64,000 bases of DNA from UBA4744 sp963723165 (GCA_963723165.1 CAVRPP010000006.1:32161-96160), one strand, 5' to 3'. Counted from the first letter of the stretch, positions 9,029 to 18,421 are shown. Notes: generated by a model from the letters alone, not told the origin. Program-made: numbers and translations.

Positions 9029-10125
9029 CAGTACTTCACCCGTGGGTCGAGGACGGAATAGATAACGTCAACCGCCAGGCTGATGACGGCCACAAACAAG
9101 GCAAACACAGCCACCGTCGATTGGACCGCCTGAAAGTCGCGGGAACTGATGCGCTCGATGAGGTAGCGCCCCATGCCCGGCCAGTTGAAGACGGTCTCTG
9201 TGAGCACGGCCCCGGCGAGCAAAATGGCCACCTGCAGCCCTATGACGGTCACCACCGGGATCATGGCGTTCTTGAGCGCGTAGCTGTACGTCACGACCCG
9301 CTCGCGAATGCCGCGAGCCCGGGCGGAAACCACATAGTCCTCTTGAAGAGTTTCGATGACGTTGATGCGCGTGAGGCGTATGAATACTCCCGAAAGCACG
9401 AGTCCGAGGGTCATCGCAGGCAGGATCATGTGATGGAGCACGCTCCTCAAAGCCGCCCAGTTGCCGGAGAGTATCGAATCGATGAAGAGCAAGTTGGTTG
9501 TTCGGTCGAGAGTGGTATTGGTGACAACATCGATCCGGCCGGCGATAGGTGTCCAATCCAGCCATACGCTGAACACGAGCCGCAAGAGCAACCCCAGCCA
9601 GAAGATAGGCATCGAGTAGATGATGACGCTGTAGAGCCTGAGGCTGTAATCGGCCGGTTTCTTCCGGCGGATAGCGGCAAAGGTGCCGAATAACAATCCG
9701 CTGCCGAGAGCAATAATGGCAGCCGGGATGATCAACTCCAGGGTGGCAGGGAGTCGCTCACCGAGTTCGTCGACGATCGGCCGACGAGCGCCGATAAATG
9801 AATCCCCCAGGTCGAAGGTCACGACGTCCCCAAGGAATCTGAAGTATTGGACGATGAGCGGATCGTCGAGCCCAAGCGCTTCCATGATGTTCTGCCGGGC
9901 CGCCTCACTCGCCTTGGGGCCCAGTGTCGAGGAGACCACGTCGCCCGGCATCACGCGCAGAACGAAGAAGACCACTGAAATGAGAATGAGCACCATCGGC
10001 AACGTCAGAGCGATACGGGTGAGTATGTAGCGGCGCAACGACTCGCTACCGCGCAGGAATACCCACCCCAGGCCCAATCCAGCCGGGATGCCGAAGATCA
10101 GAAAGACAATCAGCAACGGATGCAC
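9028..10125 (-). CDS. oppB: Peptide-type ABC importer permease (OppB-like)
   Basis: First permease of the opp operon; 365 residues, slightly longer than usual because an additional N-terminal helix (about 3-25) precedes the normal OppB TM1 (about 35-60). It has VMPGDVV, LGLDDPLIVQYFRFLGD, the large extracytoplasmic loop, and the EAA-loop DYVVSARARGIRERVV followed by NWPGMGRYLIERI. The segment RIDVVTNTTLDRTTNLLFID is the usual periplasmic insertion. It lies 88 bp beyond oppA, with a hairpin terminator in between. Confidence 0.93.
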   Translation of the reverse strand: MHPLLIVFLIFGIPAGLGLGWVFLRGSESLRRYILTRIALTLPMVLILISVVFFVLRVMPGDVVSSTLGPKASEAARQNIMEALGLDDPLIVQYFRFLGDVVTFDLGDSFIGARRPIVDELGERLPATLELIIPAAIIALGSGLLFGTFAAIRRKKPADYSLRLYSVIIYSMPIFWLGLLLRLVFSVWLDWTPIAGRIDVVTNTTLDRTTNLLFIDSILSGNWAALRSVLHHMILPAMTLGLVLSGVFIRLTRINVIETLQEDYVVSARARGIRERVVTYSYALKNAMIPVVTVIGLQVAILLAGAVLTETVFNWPGMGRYLIERISSRDFQAVQSTVAVFALFVAVISLAVDVIYSVLDPRVKY

Positions 10126-10153
10126 AGAACTATGAGGCTAGTTGGACGCAGCG

Positions 10154-10192
10154 AAAAAAAAACTGGGAGCGGGCCAAGCCCGCTCCCAGTTT
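10154..10192 (-). terminator. Intrinsic terminator between oppA and oppB
   Basis: A perfect 15-bp stem (10160-10174 with 10178-10192, 3-nt loop) is followed on the minus strand by a run of nine T residues. It begins 22 nt after the oppA stop. Placed inside the operon, it should make oppA mRNA more abundant than permease and ATPase mRNA, as is common for binding-protein genes. Confidence 0.93.
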
Positions 10193-10213
10193 CGGTTCGT
10201 AGCTAGTTCCTGG

Positions 10214-11944
10214 CTAACCGGTGATGTCCAGCACTGAGTAAAGAAACTCAAAATCGGGACCGATATTGAGTGTCTGCGGGTTCGGCAGGGAGCTGTCCCC
10301 GACAATCCCGTCCCGGTAGATGATGAACTCCGGCTCGAGCCACAGCGGGATGGTCACAACCTCGTCGGCGTACACACCCTGCAACTGCTCGAGAAGCGCC
10401 GCACGCTCGTCCAGATCGGTTTCGGCCCGCTGGTCGATCAGCAGCGATCCCAGCAGAGGGTCGATACCTGTGGTCGTGGCGTCGCCACACGAGTCGTTCG
10501 GGCACAGGACCATCGTCCCGAGTCCGTCACCCTCGATAAACGGCTGCAAGTAGTTCTCGGCATCCGGGAAGTCGAAGAACCAACCGAGCACGCACACCGG
10601 GTAGGTATCACCGTTCGTGCAGTTCGACACGTAGGTGCTCCATTCCTGGGCAACCTCATTGACATCGATCAGGCCTGTGGCCTCCCACTGCTGGGCGACC
10701 AGCAGCACACCGTCGGCGGTGGTAACGCCGTAGTGCTCGGGCGGATAACCCAGATCGAGCTCCAGCTTGTTGCTCTCCGAATAACCGGCCTCCTCGAGCA
10801 AGCTGACTGCTAGATCGAGGTTCGGGGCCTGGTAGGCATCTTCAAACGCCTCGTTGGCACCAAGGAACCCGGGTGGCACCGGCGAGTACAGGGGGGTCAC
10901 CGCGCCGCCGAACACTACGTCGGACAGTTCATCGCGGTCGATGGCTGCTGCCAGAGCCTGGCGAACGAGCGGGTCCGACGTCACGAAGCCGTCGGCATGG
11001 TTGACGATCAGGTACCGGATTGGTGCCTGGGGAACCGTCTCCACTGTCAGACCGTCAACGGACTTGAGTTCATCGGCAGCCTCAGCGCCGAGGATACGCC
11101 AAGCGACGTCGATCTCACCCTCGCGGACGGCATCAGCCATCGCGCTCGGATTCGCAAAGCGCTGCACGATGATCCGGTCAACCTTGGCCGGATAGGTGCC
11201 GTTGTAGAACGGGTTCGGCTCGAGCACGGTTTGCTCGGCCGCCGTGTTCTCAGTGACGATCCACGGGCCGAGCCCGTAGATCGGCGCAGTGGGCAGCAGA
11301 TTCATCTCGTCCAGAGGGAAGTAGTCCGGGTGCGAAATCGTATACGGAGCGCCCGCCAGGATCTGCGGGAAGAACCCGGCCGGTCCCACCAGATTGAACC
11401 GGATGGTGTCGTCACCAACCGCCTCAATGCTCTCGACGTACGGAATCGCCAGCGTGTTGCCCACCTGGTTGGGGGCACCGGCCTGCAGATCGGAATCCAT
11501 CAGCCGGTTGAGCTGCTGGACCGCCATCTCGACCGTGAGTTCGAGACCATCGCCGAAGACGAGGCCGTCGCGCAGAGTAACGCTCCAGCTGAGGCCGTCA
11601 TCGCTCGCCACCGGCAGGCTGGCGATACCGGGCTCCAGCACGGAGTTGCTGCCCGGCTGGAACCGCAGGAGTGGCTCGTTGAATGCTTTGATGATCTCCC
11701 AGTCGGCGGTTGCGTAGGCATCCGCGCTGTCGAGGCTGGAGATTGTGTCGGTGACGCCGATGATGATCGTCTTCGGTCCGGCCGCTTCGGTGGTGGTTGT
11801 TTCTTCCGGCTGGGTTGTTCCCGGAGCCGCAGTGGTTCCCGGAGCCGCAGTTGTCGTTGTCGTGTCCTCAGTGGTTTCGGCACAGGCGGCTGCGATCATC
11901 GACAGTGCAAGGAGCACCGCCAAGATCGGTAACAGTTTTCTCAT
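10214..11944 (-). CDS. oppA: Substrate-binding lipoprotein, family 5 (OppA/DppA-like)
   Basis: Captures the transported solute outside the membrane and delivers it to OppBC; 576 residues. Signal peptide with lipobox (LSMIAAAC, Cys about residue 21), then a Thr-rich linker of about 45 residues, then the SBP family-5 fold: IISSLDSADAYATADWEI near the start, DPLVRQALAAAIDRDEL and a C-terminal DAENYLQPF region. The ATG at 11944 was chosen because GGAGGAAGGG lies just upstream and the signal peptide starts there (MRKLLPIL). The ligand is unknown; dipeptides, oligopeptides and nickel are all possible in this family. Confidence 0.92.
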   Translation of the reverse strand: MRKLLPILAVLLALSMIAAACAETTEDTTTTTAAPGTTAAPGTTQPEETTTTEAAGPKTIIIGVTDTISSLDSADAYATADWEIIKAFNEPLLRFQPGSNSVLEPGIASLPVASDDGLSWSVTLRDGLVFGDGLELTVEMAVQQLNRLMDSDLQAGAPNQVGNTLAIPYVESIEAVGDDTIRFNLVGPAGFFPQILAGAPYTISHPDYFPLDEMNLLPTAPIYGLGPWIVTENTAAEQTVLEPNPFYNGTYPAKVDRIIVQRFANPSAMADAVREGEIDVAWRILGAEAADELKSVDGLTVETVPQAPIRYLIVNHADGFVTSDPLVRQALAAAIDRDELSDVVFGGAVTPLYSPVPPGFLGANEAFEDAYQAPNLDLAVSLLEEAGYSESNKLELDLGYPPEHYGVTTADGVLLVAQQWEATGLIDVNEVAQEWSTYVSNCTNGDTYPVCVLGWFFDFPDAENYLQPFIEGDGLGTMVLCPNDSCGDATTTGIDPLLGSLLIDQRAETDLDERAALLEQLQGVYADEVVTIPLWLEPEFIIYRDGIVGDSSLPNPQTLNIGPDFEFLYSVLDITG

Positions 11945-12116
11945 GTCCCTTCCTCCATTCAGCACCCGTGGCGGATGCACCCAACAAAGATAGCCAGTGT
12001 CCAACGACAGTGCACTGCGGGACGACCGGCAAGCTCTCTGATCATGGCTTGATTTGACAGCAGCAGACGGATCGGGTTTGTCTCACTAGACACTCGAAAC
12101 GAAGGAGCCACCCAAA

Positions 12117-12509
12117 ATGGCAGGCGTATCGGTCACCTGGGAGGGTCAACGTCGATTCGACGGAATCGATTCGAAAGGGATTCCCGTCGACATCGACGGG
12201 AGTCAGGAGTTAGGCGTACGCCCGTCGGACCTGCTGCCGATGGCTCTCGCCTCGTGCTCTGGTGTCGATGTCGTGTCGCAACTCCGCGACGGCCTCACCG
12301 GCCTCTCGATCGACGTCACCTTCACCAAAGAGCCCGACCCACCCTGGAAGTTCCAGCGGTTCCGACTCCATTACCGGGTGTCGGGTGCATCGCTGACGCC
12401 CGAACAGGTGGAGGCTGCCATTCACAGAAGTCACACCGAGATGTGCTCCGTGGCGATGGCCGTACGGGGCAACGTTCCCATCGAAACGAGCTACGAACTG
12501 GTGCAGTAG
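12117..12509 (+). CDS. OsmC/Ohr-family protein
   Basis: Small thiol-dependent peroxidase fold, 130 residues. Both conserved redox cysteines are present, in LASCSGVDV and in TEMCSVAMAVRGNVPI. RPSDLLPMALASCSG is the family signature around the first. It has a good start with AAGGAG upstream of the ATG. It is divergent from oppA and convergent with the LCP gene (9 bp gap). It is probably involved in organic hydroperoxide or osmotic/oxidative stress defence, but subfamily membership cannot be settled by eye. Confidence 0.88.
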   Translation: MAGVSVTWEGQRRFDGIDSKGIPVDIDGSQELGVRPSDLLPMALASCSGVDVVSQLRDGLTGLSIDVTFTKEPDPPWKFQRFRLHYRVSGASLTPEQVEAAIHRSHTEMCSVAMAVRGNVPIETSYELVQ

Positions 12510-12518
12510 CAGGGGGCG

Positions 12519-13682
12519 CTACCGCGCTGCTGCCGGGTAGTACAAAGCGAGGCGCTCGTTGAACGAGGCGGTCGGGAGCAACACGTAGGCGCCGGCGGCG
12601 GTCACATAATTGCGACTCGTGACGTTGACCCGCACCACATCCTGCGACTTCAGCCCCCTCATTTCCCAAGCCAGTGACAGGGCATCTCCGAATGAGAACC
12701 CCTCGTCGAGAGCCACCGTATCGGTGAGACTCTGCGCCACCTGCGAGAACGACGAGAACGACCCGAACGAATTCAACTTGCCGGCAATCTTGAACAGCAT
12801 GTCCTGTTCCTTCTTTTGCCTGGTGAAGTCGCTGACGCCTGCAACGGTCCGCCAGGCACCGTCCACGTATTCCTGCGTACGGCGGGATCGGACCCAGGCG
12901 AGCGCTTGCACACCTGAAGCCTGGGTGCAACCGGCCGGGAGATTCAACAACGACTTCGAGTCCCGGACCGGGTACTCAACACAAATCTCCACCCCGCCCA
13001 GAGCATCAATGACCTTCTGGAAACCGCTGAAGTCGATCCGGGCGAAGTGGTCGACCTCGATGCCGGTGAAATCGGCCACCATCAGGGACAACAACTCCGC
13101 TCCGCTGGCATACCCCTTGCATCCGACCAACCCGGCGTTTATGCGCGTGTAGCGCTGCGTGCAGGGGTTAGGCAGATACAGGTCGCGCGGCAGGGACACC
13201 ATCAGCGGAGCAATTGAGCCGTCCTGCGGGATCAACACCAGGATGATGGCGTCGGCGCGGAAACCCCCCTCGACCCCGACCAGCAGGTACGACGTGAACA
13301 TCTCGTCAGGAAGCACGGGGCTAGACACAAAGGGGAACTCGACCGTATTCGGTCCCACCTCGAACTCATCCCGTCGCCGCTCGAGGTCGGCCAGCACGTC
13401 GGCCTCGAGATTCAGCGAACCATCGTCAATGGCATATTCTTGCTCGGCGACATCCTCCGCTGCCCGAAGTGCTTCAACCTCAGCTGCCGGGATGGTCGCC
13501 AGGTTCTCTGCAGCGGCAACCGCGTCGCCAAAAGTGACCCGTTCGATGTCCTGATACGCCTGCCAGGCTTGCCAACCCGACACGGCAATCAGCAATACAC
13601 CGGTGACGCCGAATACGGCGGCCATGCGGCGCAACCTGGCGCTCACGTCGCGTTCTGAGCCGGACCGGCGGTGTTTGCCCAT
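12519..13682 (-). CDS. LytR-CpsA-Psr (LCP) family protein
   Basis: Membrane-anchored phosphotransferase that attaches polymers such as arabinogalactan or teichoic-acid-like glycans to peptidoglycan; 387 residues. A basic cytoplasmic tail (KHRRSGSERD) precedes one TM (about 20-42). The LCP domain carries the Asp/Arg residues that bind the polyprenyl diphosphate: RADAIILVLI, SLPRDLY, TRINAGLVGCKG, VIDALGGVEICVEYPV and ALAWVRSRR. The start ATG lies 9 nt after a TACCAT box (13692-13697), consistent with a leaderless or near-leaderless transcript. Confidence 0.9.
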   Translation of the reverse strand: MGKHRRSGSERDVSARLRRMAAVFGVTGVLLIAVSGWQAWQAYQDIERVTFGDAVAAAENLATIPAAEVEALRAAEDVAEQEYAIDDGSLNLEADVLADLERRRDEFEVGPNTVEFPFVSSPVLPDEMFTSYLLVGVEGGFRADAIILVLIPQDGSIAPLMVSLPRDLYLPNPCTQRYTRINAGLVGCKGYASGAELLSLMVADFTGIEVDHFARIDFSGFQKVIDALGGVEICVEYPVRDSKSLLNLPAGCTQASGVQALAWVRSRRTQEYVDGAWRTVAGVSDFTRQKKEQDMLFKIAGKLNSFGSFSSFSQVAQSLTDTVALDEGFSFGDALSLAWEMRGLKSQDVVRVNVTSRNYVTAAGAYVLLPTASFNERLALYYPAAAR

Positions 13683-13834
13683 AGATGGTGCATGGTAGAT
13701 GCTTCAAGGGAGTGTGAACCAGTTGAAAGACACCAGTAGGTCGTCCGTACGTCGTCGCCGGGTTTTCTGCATCGAGCGGGCAAGGCAGGCAGGCGCAAAC
13801 AATGCCGTCCTGCTCTCGAGCCTCCGATCAACGC

Positions 13835-14686
13835 CTATCCGCCGACGGCCGTCGGTTTCGTGGAGGCGTTTCCCCTATTCCATATTTCGCGGAGGGCAAG
13901 CACAACGAAGAAGATGGCAACGGACACAGCGGCCATCGTCGCCCCGGCTGCGGTATCCGCATGCCAGCTGATGAGCAGGCCGCTCACCACCGCTAGGAAA
14001 CCAAACACGATTGCCGTCACCATCATGGTGGGGACGCGGCGCACGACCAGCGAGGCCGTCGCCGGGGGCGCCACGATCAAGGCAAAGACCAGCAGTGTCC
14101 CGACAGTTCGAAACGAGGTCACGATGGCCAACGTCAGCAGCGACAACATGACGAAGTGGGCCAGGCCCGGCCGCAGACCCAGCATCTCAGCCTTCTCCTC
14201 GTTGAAGGAGAGGACCAGAAACGCGCGGTAGAAGACCAGAATCACGAGCAACGTCACAGCCGCCGCTGCTGCCTGCACCACAATGTCCTCTCGTCTGATG
14301 CCGAGCGTATCGCCAAACAGAATGGTTGCCAGACTGCTGGAGAACGAAGGCAAACGCGACATGATGATCACGCCGAGTGCCAGCATGCCGACGAACAGCA
14401 ACCCGATCCCGGTGTCCTCACGCAGACGCGCCTTGCGGTGCACCAGATTGATCCCCAGTGCCATGGCCCCGGCTGCCGCTACCGCCCCAAGTGTCAGATT
14501 GAATCCGAAGGCAAACGCGAGCGCAATCCCCGGAGTCACGCCGTGGGCCAAAGCATCACCCATGAAACTGAGTCCCCGGAGCACGATCCAGGTTCCTATC
14601 AACGAAGCCGTCATGACCGCCAGGGCACTCCCCACCAGGACCCGTTGCATGAACGGCTCGGACAGCGGGTCGATCAGCCACTCCAT
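13835..14686 (-). CDS. znuB: Zinc/manganese-type ABC transporter permease (ZnuB-like)
   Basis: Membrane permease of the ABC-3 family, 283 residues with about eight helices. Family features are RGLSFMGDALAHGVTPGIALAF near the N-terminus, and the LLVFALIVAPPATASLVV segment. It lies 17 bp downstream of the binding-protein gene on the same strand and completes a transporter with the ATPase encoded across the divergent promoter. Zinc rather than manganese is inferred from the operator and regulator. Confidence 0.87.
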   Translation of the reverse strand: MEWLIDPLSEPFMQRVLVGSALAVMTASLIGTWIVLRGLSFMGDALAHGVTPGIALAFAFGFNLTLGAVAAAGAMALGINLVHRKARLREDTGIGLLFVGMLALGVIIMSRLPSFSSSLATILFGDTLGIRREDIVVQAAAAAVTLLVILVFYRAFLVLSFNEEKAEMLGLRPGLAHFVMLSLLTLAIVTSFRTVGTLLVFALIVAPPATASLVVRRVPTMMVTAIVFGFLAVVSGLLISWHADTAAGATMAAVSVAIFFVVLALREIWNRGNASTKPTAVGG

Positions 14687-14703
14687 ACGGCTCCTTCCCG
14701 CAA

Positions 14704-15612
14704 CTACAAGTTCTCGACGATGAGCCGGGTACTCAAGCGCATCATATCGATATAGGTCTCTGCACCTGATCCGGCCTCGCCGAGCGATCCCGTGTACAGC
14801 CTGGCCACTTTCACCTCGTACCCGACCTCTTCTGAAAGAGCATCCGCAAGCGTTGTCGGTTCCGTTGTCGATCCGAAGATCACGGATACCTCTTCTCGTT
14901 CTAGAAGATCAACCAGCGCTGCGAAGTCGGCGGCGCTGGTCTCGGCCCCCGTGGTGGCGGCGGGGATCACCGTTCCGAGCAGGGTGAGCCCGTAGCGGGC
15001 CGCGTAGTAACCGTACGAGAAGTGGTTGGTGACCATCTTGCGCCGCTCCCGTGGCACCGTTTCGATCATCGAAACGATCTCATCATTCAGCTCCAGGATT
15101 CGGGATCGGTACGACGCTGCCGAATCGCCGACCTCAACTCCCACGTCCGTCCGCAGCCGATCCGCGATCAGATCAACAGCATCGGACATACGGATCGGGT
15201 CCATCCAAACGTGCGGGTCCAGGCCATTTGAGCCCTCCTCAGTTGCCAAACCGCCTGCAAAGGGTTGAGGGTCGAGAAGCTCACCCAACCTCATCACTGC
15301 AACACCGTCCTCCTCGGCGGCGTCTATCACATCCGAAAGGACTTCTTCGAGTCCGACCCCGTTCGCAACGACGAGGGCTGCGTCCCGTAACCGGGCGGCC
15401 TGGCGGGCGGATGGGGCGAAGTCGTGCGGGTCCGAACCGATCGGCATGAGTACCTCCACGCGCACGGACTCGCCGGCCGTATTGGCAATGAGATCACCAA
15501 GGATGGTGGTGGTGGCGATCACCAACGGCCGACCATCGCCGCTGCTTGCATCGGCAGTACAGGCGGACGCGACCAGGGCCACGACCACCGCCAACCATAG
15601 GTACTGCTTCAT
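14704..15612 (-). CDS. znuA: Zinc/manganese-binding lipoprotein (ZnuA-like)
   Basis: Cluster A-I metal-binding protein, 302 residues. Lipobox VALVASACTA with Cys about residue 18. Likely metal ligands are the His in GSDPHDFAPS, LDPHVWMDP and TNHFSYGYYAARYG, plus an acidic residue in GSTTEPTTLADAL. The His-rich loop of many zinc-specific ZnuA proteins is absent, so manganese cannot be excluded from this protein alone. The start ATG is just downstream of the 19-bp palindromic operator, so expression should be repressed when metal is plentiful. Confidence 0.87.
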   Translation of the reverse strand: MKQYLWLAVVVALVASACTADASSGDGRPLVIATTTILGDLIANTAGESVRVEVLMPIGSDPHDFAPSARQAARLRDAALVVANGVGLEEVLSDVIDAAEEDGVAVMRLGELLDPQPFAGGLATEEGSNGLDPHVWMDPIRMSDAVDLIADRLRTDVGVEVGDSAASYRSRILELNDEIVSMIETVPRERRKMVTNHFSYGYYAARYGLTLLGTVIPAATTGAETSAADFAALVDLLEREEVSVIFGSTTEPTTLADALSEEVGYEVKVARLYTGSLGEAGSGAETYIDMMRLSTRLIVENL

Positions 15613-15628
15613 TGCTCGTTCCTCATGT

Positions 15629-15656
15629 AATGAGAATGGTTCTCATTCGCATTATA
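15629..15656. promoter_or_regulatory. Zur-type operator in the znuA / zur divergent promoter
   Basis: AATGAGAA-TGG-TTCTCATT (15629-15647) is a perfect 8-bp inverted repeat with a 3-bp centre. Its core TGAGAATGGTTCTCA agrees at 12 of 15 places with the actinobacterial Zur box TGAAAATGATTTTCA as I recall it. Beside it, ATTATA (15651-15656) reads TATAAT on the minus strand, an ideal -10 for znuA that places the start of transcription inside the operator. The overlapping TATAAG on the plus strand could serve zur-znuC. Confidence 0.86.
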
Positions 15657-15675
15657 AGGTAGCATTGGTCGCGAG

Positions 15676-16119
15676 ATGAGTCAACGGAACGAAACGCTCA
15701 CAGCCGCAAAGACCCGCCTGGAGTCTCGTCAGGCCCGGTTCACGCCTGCCCGGCGGCTGGTGATAGAGATTCTCAGTAGATCGCCAGGACCGCAATCGGC
15801 CGCCGACCTCGCCGGGGCAATCGGTGCAGCCGTCCCCATCTCCTCCCTCTATCGGACGCTGGCAATTCTCGAGGAGACCGAGATCATCGAGCGGTTCCCC
15901 GATCAAGCGGGCGTCGCCCGTTATGAGCTGGCGGAGTGGCTCACCGGGCATCATCACCATATGACCTGCATCGAGTGCGGTGCCACCAGTGACGTAGCGG
16001 TGCCGGGAGATCTCGAAGCCACCGTCGCCGACATCGTCTCGGAAGTCGGCAAGCGCTTCGACTTCGACGCGACCGGCCATCGCCTGGACCTGCAAGGTGT
16101 GTGTAGCCGATGTCGGTGA
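15676..16119 (+). CDS. zur: Fur-family metalloregulator, probably Zur
   Basis: 147-residue repressor that binds DNA with metal bound. Winged helix at about 20-85 (RFTPARRLVIEILSRS, SSLYRTLAILEETEIIERF), then the HHHH metal cluster (WLTGHHHHMTC), and two zinc-coordinating CxxC pairs, CIEC and the C-terminal CSRC. It faces znuA across the palindromic operator and overlaps znuC by 10 bp, so it probably autoregulates and controls the whole uptake locus. Zinc rather than iron is inferred from the operator and from the transporter type. Confidence 0.88.
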   Translation: MSQRNETLTAAKTRLESRQARFTPARRLVIEILSRSPGPQSAADLAGAIGAAVPISSLYRTLAILEETEIIERFPDQAGVARYELAEWLTGHHHHMTCIECGATSDVAVPGDLEATVADIVSEVGKRFDFDATGHRLDLQGVCSRCR

Positions 16120-16943
16120 AGGACATTGCTATTACTGCCCGCGGACTGAAACTGGCGCATGGCGATCGCATGGCTCTGGACGCCTCTGATCTCGACATAC
16201 CGGCAGGAACGATCACAGCAGTCATCGGGCCAAATGGGTCCGGCAAATCCACCCTATTGCACGCCATCGGGGGACTGCTCGAACCGGTCGGTGGCGAACT
16301 GGGCGTGCTGGTCAGCTACCCGAAACATCGAGGCACCGCTTATGTTCTGCAGTCAACCAAGGTGCACGAAGAGATCCCGATCACGGTGCACGAAGTCGTT
16401 TCGATGGGTCGATACGGACGCCTTGGCATGTTTGGTCGGTTCCAACCGGAAGACCGTGAAGCCTGCCGCTCGGCCATGGACCGCCTCGATGTCCTCGATC
16501 TGGCACAACGTCATCTCGACGAGCTGTCCGGCGGCCAGCGCCAGCGGGTTTTTGTCGCTCAGGGCCTTGCCCAGCAGGCCGACCTGCTGCTGCTGGACGA
16601 ACCGGTCACCGGCCTCGACATCGTGTCGCACGATCGCATCCTTGAAGCGATCGCCACCGAACGCGCCCGCGGAGTGACGGTGGTCTTGACAACCCACAAC
16701 CTGAGCGAGGCGGCCGCTGCCGATCACGTCGTCTTGCTGTCCGGCCGGGTGGTCGCCTCCGGCCCACCGGAGGAAGTGCTCACCGCCCAATGCCTGACCA
16801 AAGCGTATGGGATCAATCTCATCACCACCGAAGACGGGACGGTGGTTCTCGACGATCCGACCCACCAGCCCGAAAGCGATCGTCACCGTCATTTCGACCG
16901 GACCGGTCACGCCGACCACGGTGGCCCTGGTCAGGGCGACTGA
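16110..16943 (+). CDS. znuC: Zinc/manganese ABC transporter ATPase (ZnuC-like)
   Basis: 277-residue ATPase: Walker A GPNGSGKST, Q-loop YVLQST, signature LSGGQRQR, Walker B LLLLDEPVTGLD, switch TTHNL. The last ~25 residues are rich in His and Asp (HQPESDRHRHFDRTGHADH), a feature often seen in zinc-handling proteins that could bind metal. Translation overlaps zur. Together with ZnuA and ZnuB on the other strand it gives a complete importer split over a divergent promoter. Confidence 0.88.
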   Translation: MSVKDIAITARGLKLAHGDRMALDASDLDIPAGTITAVIGPNGSGKSTLLHAIGGLLEPVGGELGVLVSYPKHRGTAYVLQSTKVHEEIPITVHEVVSMGRYGRLGMFGRFQPEDREACRSAMDRLDVLDLAQRHLDELSGGQRQRVFVAQGLAQQADLLLLDEPVTGLDIVSHDRILEAIATERARGVTVVLTTHNLSEAAAADHVVLLSGRVVASGPPEEVLTAQCLTKAYGINLITTEDGTVVLDDPTHQPESDRHRHFDRTGHADHGGPGQGD

Positions 16944-16994
16944 AGGCAAAGCAACGGACGGCCGTGAATACGCGGCCCGGGGTAATCTCCCGCT

Positions 16995-17639
16995 ATGGCA
17001 CCCGTGGAAAAGGCTCTCGCTCGATCGCTCGTCTGGCTGGTGGCCGGGCTGGCGGTATCCGCACTGCTGATTGCCCTCCCGGAGGCCGAACCGGACCGGT
17101 TGCTCCTGGTGGTCACATTTCACCTCGGCGCCATCGTCGCATTCGGACTAGGTGTAGCCCTTGACCTGGCCCGGTTCACCGAAGGACCGTGGTTTACGGC
17201 AATCGGACGCAGCCGACTCTGGCGCCGGGTTGGAGCGATGGCATCGATCATCGCCCTGACGACGGGCGTGGTTGCCCTGGTGACCCTGGCTTCGTCTGCG
17301 GCGCTCGGTTACGAACCGTCGCTGCAGTTCTTGCAGCTTCTGTCGGCCCTCGATATTGCGTGGGCGACCGCCGGATTGATGTTCGGGATCCGGTTGCTGG
17401 CAGGCGACCGCTGGGCGCTCGGCGCCGGGTTGATGCTGGTCGTGATCTGCATCTGGTCGATCTGGCGCTATCTCGACGTGGTCGGCTTCACCGCGGACGG
17501 TGGGTGGCTGGTGTCCGGCCCGGATCTCTGGCGATACGTCCTCCCGTTCGATATCGCCGCCGCGGTGATGGCGATCAGCGCCCTGGCGGCCGGTCTCCGG
17601 TTCACTCAAGCCACCGAGCAGCGGAGCCCCCAGTCATAG
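16995..17639 (+). CDS. Integral membrane protein of unknown function
   Basis: 214 residues with about six membrane segments (roughly 12-28, 37-56, 78-100, 108-127, 132-150 and 178-199). No family was recognised. The start is a probable leaderless ATG: TAATCT (16983-16988) stands exactly 6 nt before it and no Shine-Dalgarno site is visible. Its last 34 bp overlap the end of the convergent DUF547 gene, so the two 3' ends are antisense to one another. Confidence 0.72.
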   Translation: MAPVEKALARSLVWLVAGLAVSALLIALPEAEPDRLLLVVTFHLGAIVAFGLGVALDLARFTEGPWFTAIGRSRLWRRVGAMASIIALTTGVVALVTLASSAALGYEPSLQFLQLLSALDIAWATAGLMFGIRLLAGDRWALGAGLMLVVICIWSIWRYLDVVGFTADGGWLVSGPDLWRYVLPFDIAAAVMAISALAAGLRFTQATEQRSPQS

Positions 17640-18379
17640 GACTGAAACTCGACCTTCCTTTGACCGGAGTCCGCCATCGAGGCGCCTTCGTCGAGCCAGG
17701 GGGTCAGCGCCGCGAGCAGTGATTGCCTCCGTGCGGGAATCCAGGTGGGCATCCGGTGTGGACGAACGAAGTCGCCCCCGTACCAGAGGAAAACGCGTGA
17801 GAGCTGAATCGTTCGGGTCTCGACATCGAAGCGAGCCCCACCCTTGCTCAAGAAGCTCCGCATTTGATGATCGAGCTGAGTTTCGAGGTCCTCCCCCCGG
17901 TAGGGCTCGTATCTGAGCGTTGGACAGGACACGGATCCGCACACGAGGGCAGCGTGGATACGCGGGTCTCCAAAACGTCTGATCTTGCCGTGTTCCACAG
18001 CATCGAGGGAGAGTTGTTCGCCGGCGATGTCGAAAACCGGCGTACCGAAGCCGCCCGGTACCCGGAGAACGGAGCCTGCACCATCGACGAGGGCCCGGGT
18101 GGCCAGTTTCAGGGCACCGGCATTGTAGAGATTCAGCCAATACGCCAGTTGCTCGGAGCGATTGAGGGCCGTCGGGTCGACCGCACTGATCCCGGACAGA
18201 TAGCGGTCGAGGTCATCCCGGACATTGGCGAGGGCTGGTGTTCCGCCTTCGGCAAGAGCTTCGAGAACGGGTGTGAAGCCGGTGTGGTCTGCCCCACCGG
18301 TGCCGAATATGCGCGGCGGAGTCACTCGACGCGCCATGAGGATGGACCAGGCGACCCGAACGGGGTTTGGTGATGTCAC
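17606..18379 (-). CDS. DUF547-domain protein
   Basis: 257 residues. The DUF547 hallmarks are present: LAYWLNLYNAGALKLA, HAALVCGSVSCPTLRYEPY with its conserved Cys pair, and SRVFLWYGGDF. No biochemical activity is firmly known for the family. The start is uncertain: GTG at 18379 has no clear ribosome-binding site, and an ATG at 18337 is equally possible. No signal peptide is visible with either start. Confidence 0.82.
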   Translation of the reverse strand: MTSPNPVRVAWSILMARRVTPPRIFGTGGADHTGFTPVLEALAEGGTPALANVRDDLDRYLSGISAVDPTALNRSEQLAYWLNLYNAGALKLATRALVDGAGSVLRVPGGFGTPVFDIAGEQLSLDAVEHGKIRRFGDPRIHAALVCGSVSCPTLRYEPYRGEDLETQLDHQMRSFLSKGGARFDVETRTIQLSRVFLWYGGDFVRPHRMPTWIPARRQSLLAALTPWLDEGASMADSGQRKVEFQSYDWGLRCSVA

Positions 18380-18421
18380 GGTGAAAGAAACACGGACCCG
18401 GAGCCCGATGTTCCCTACGGC

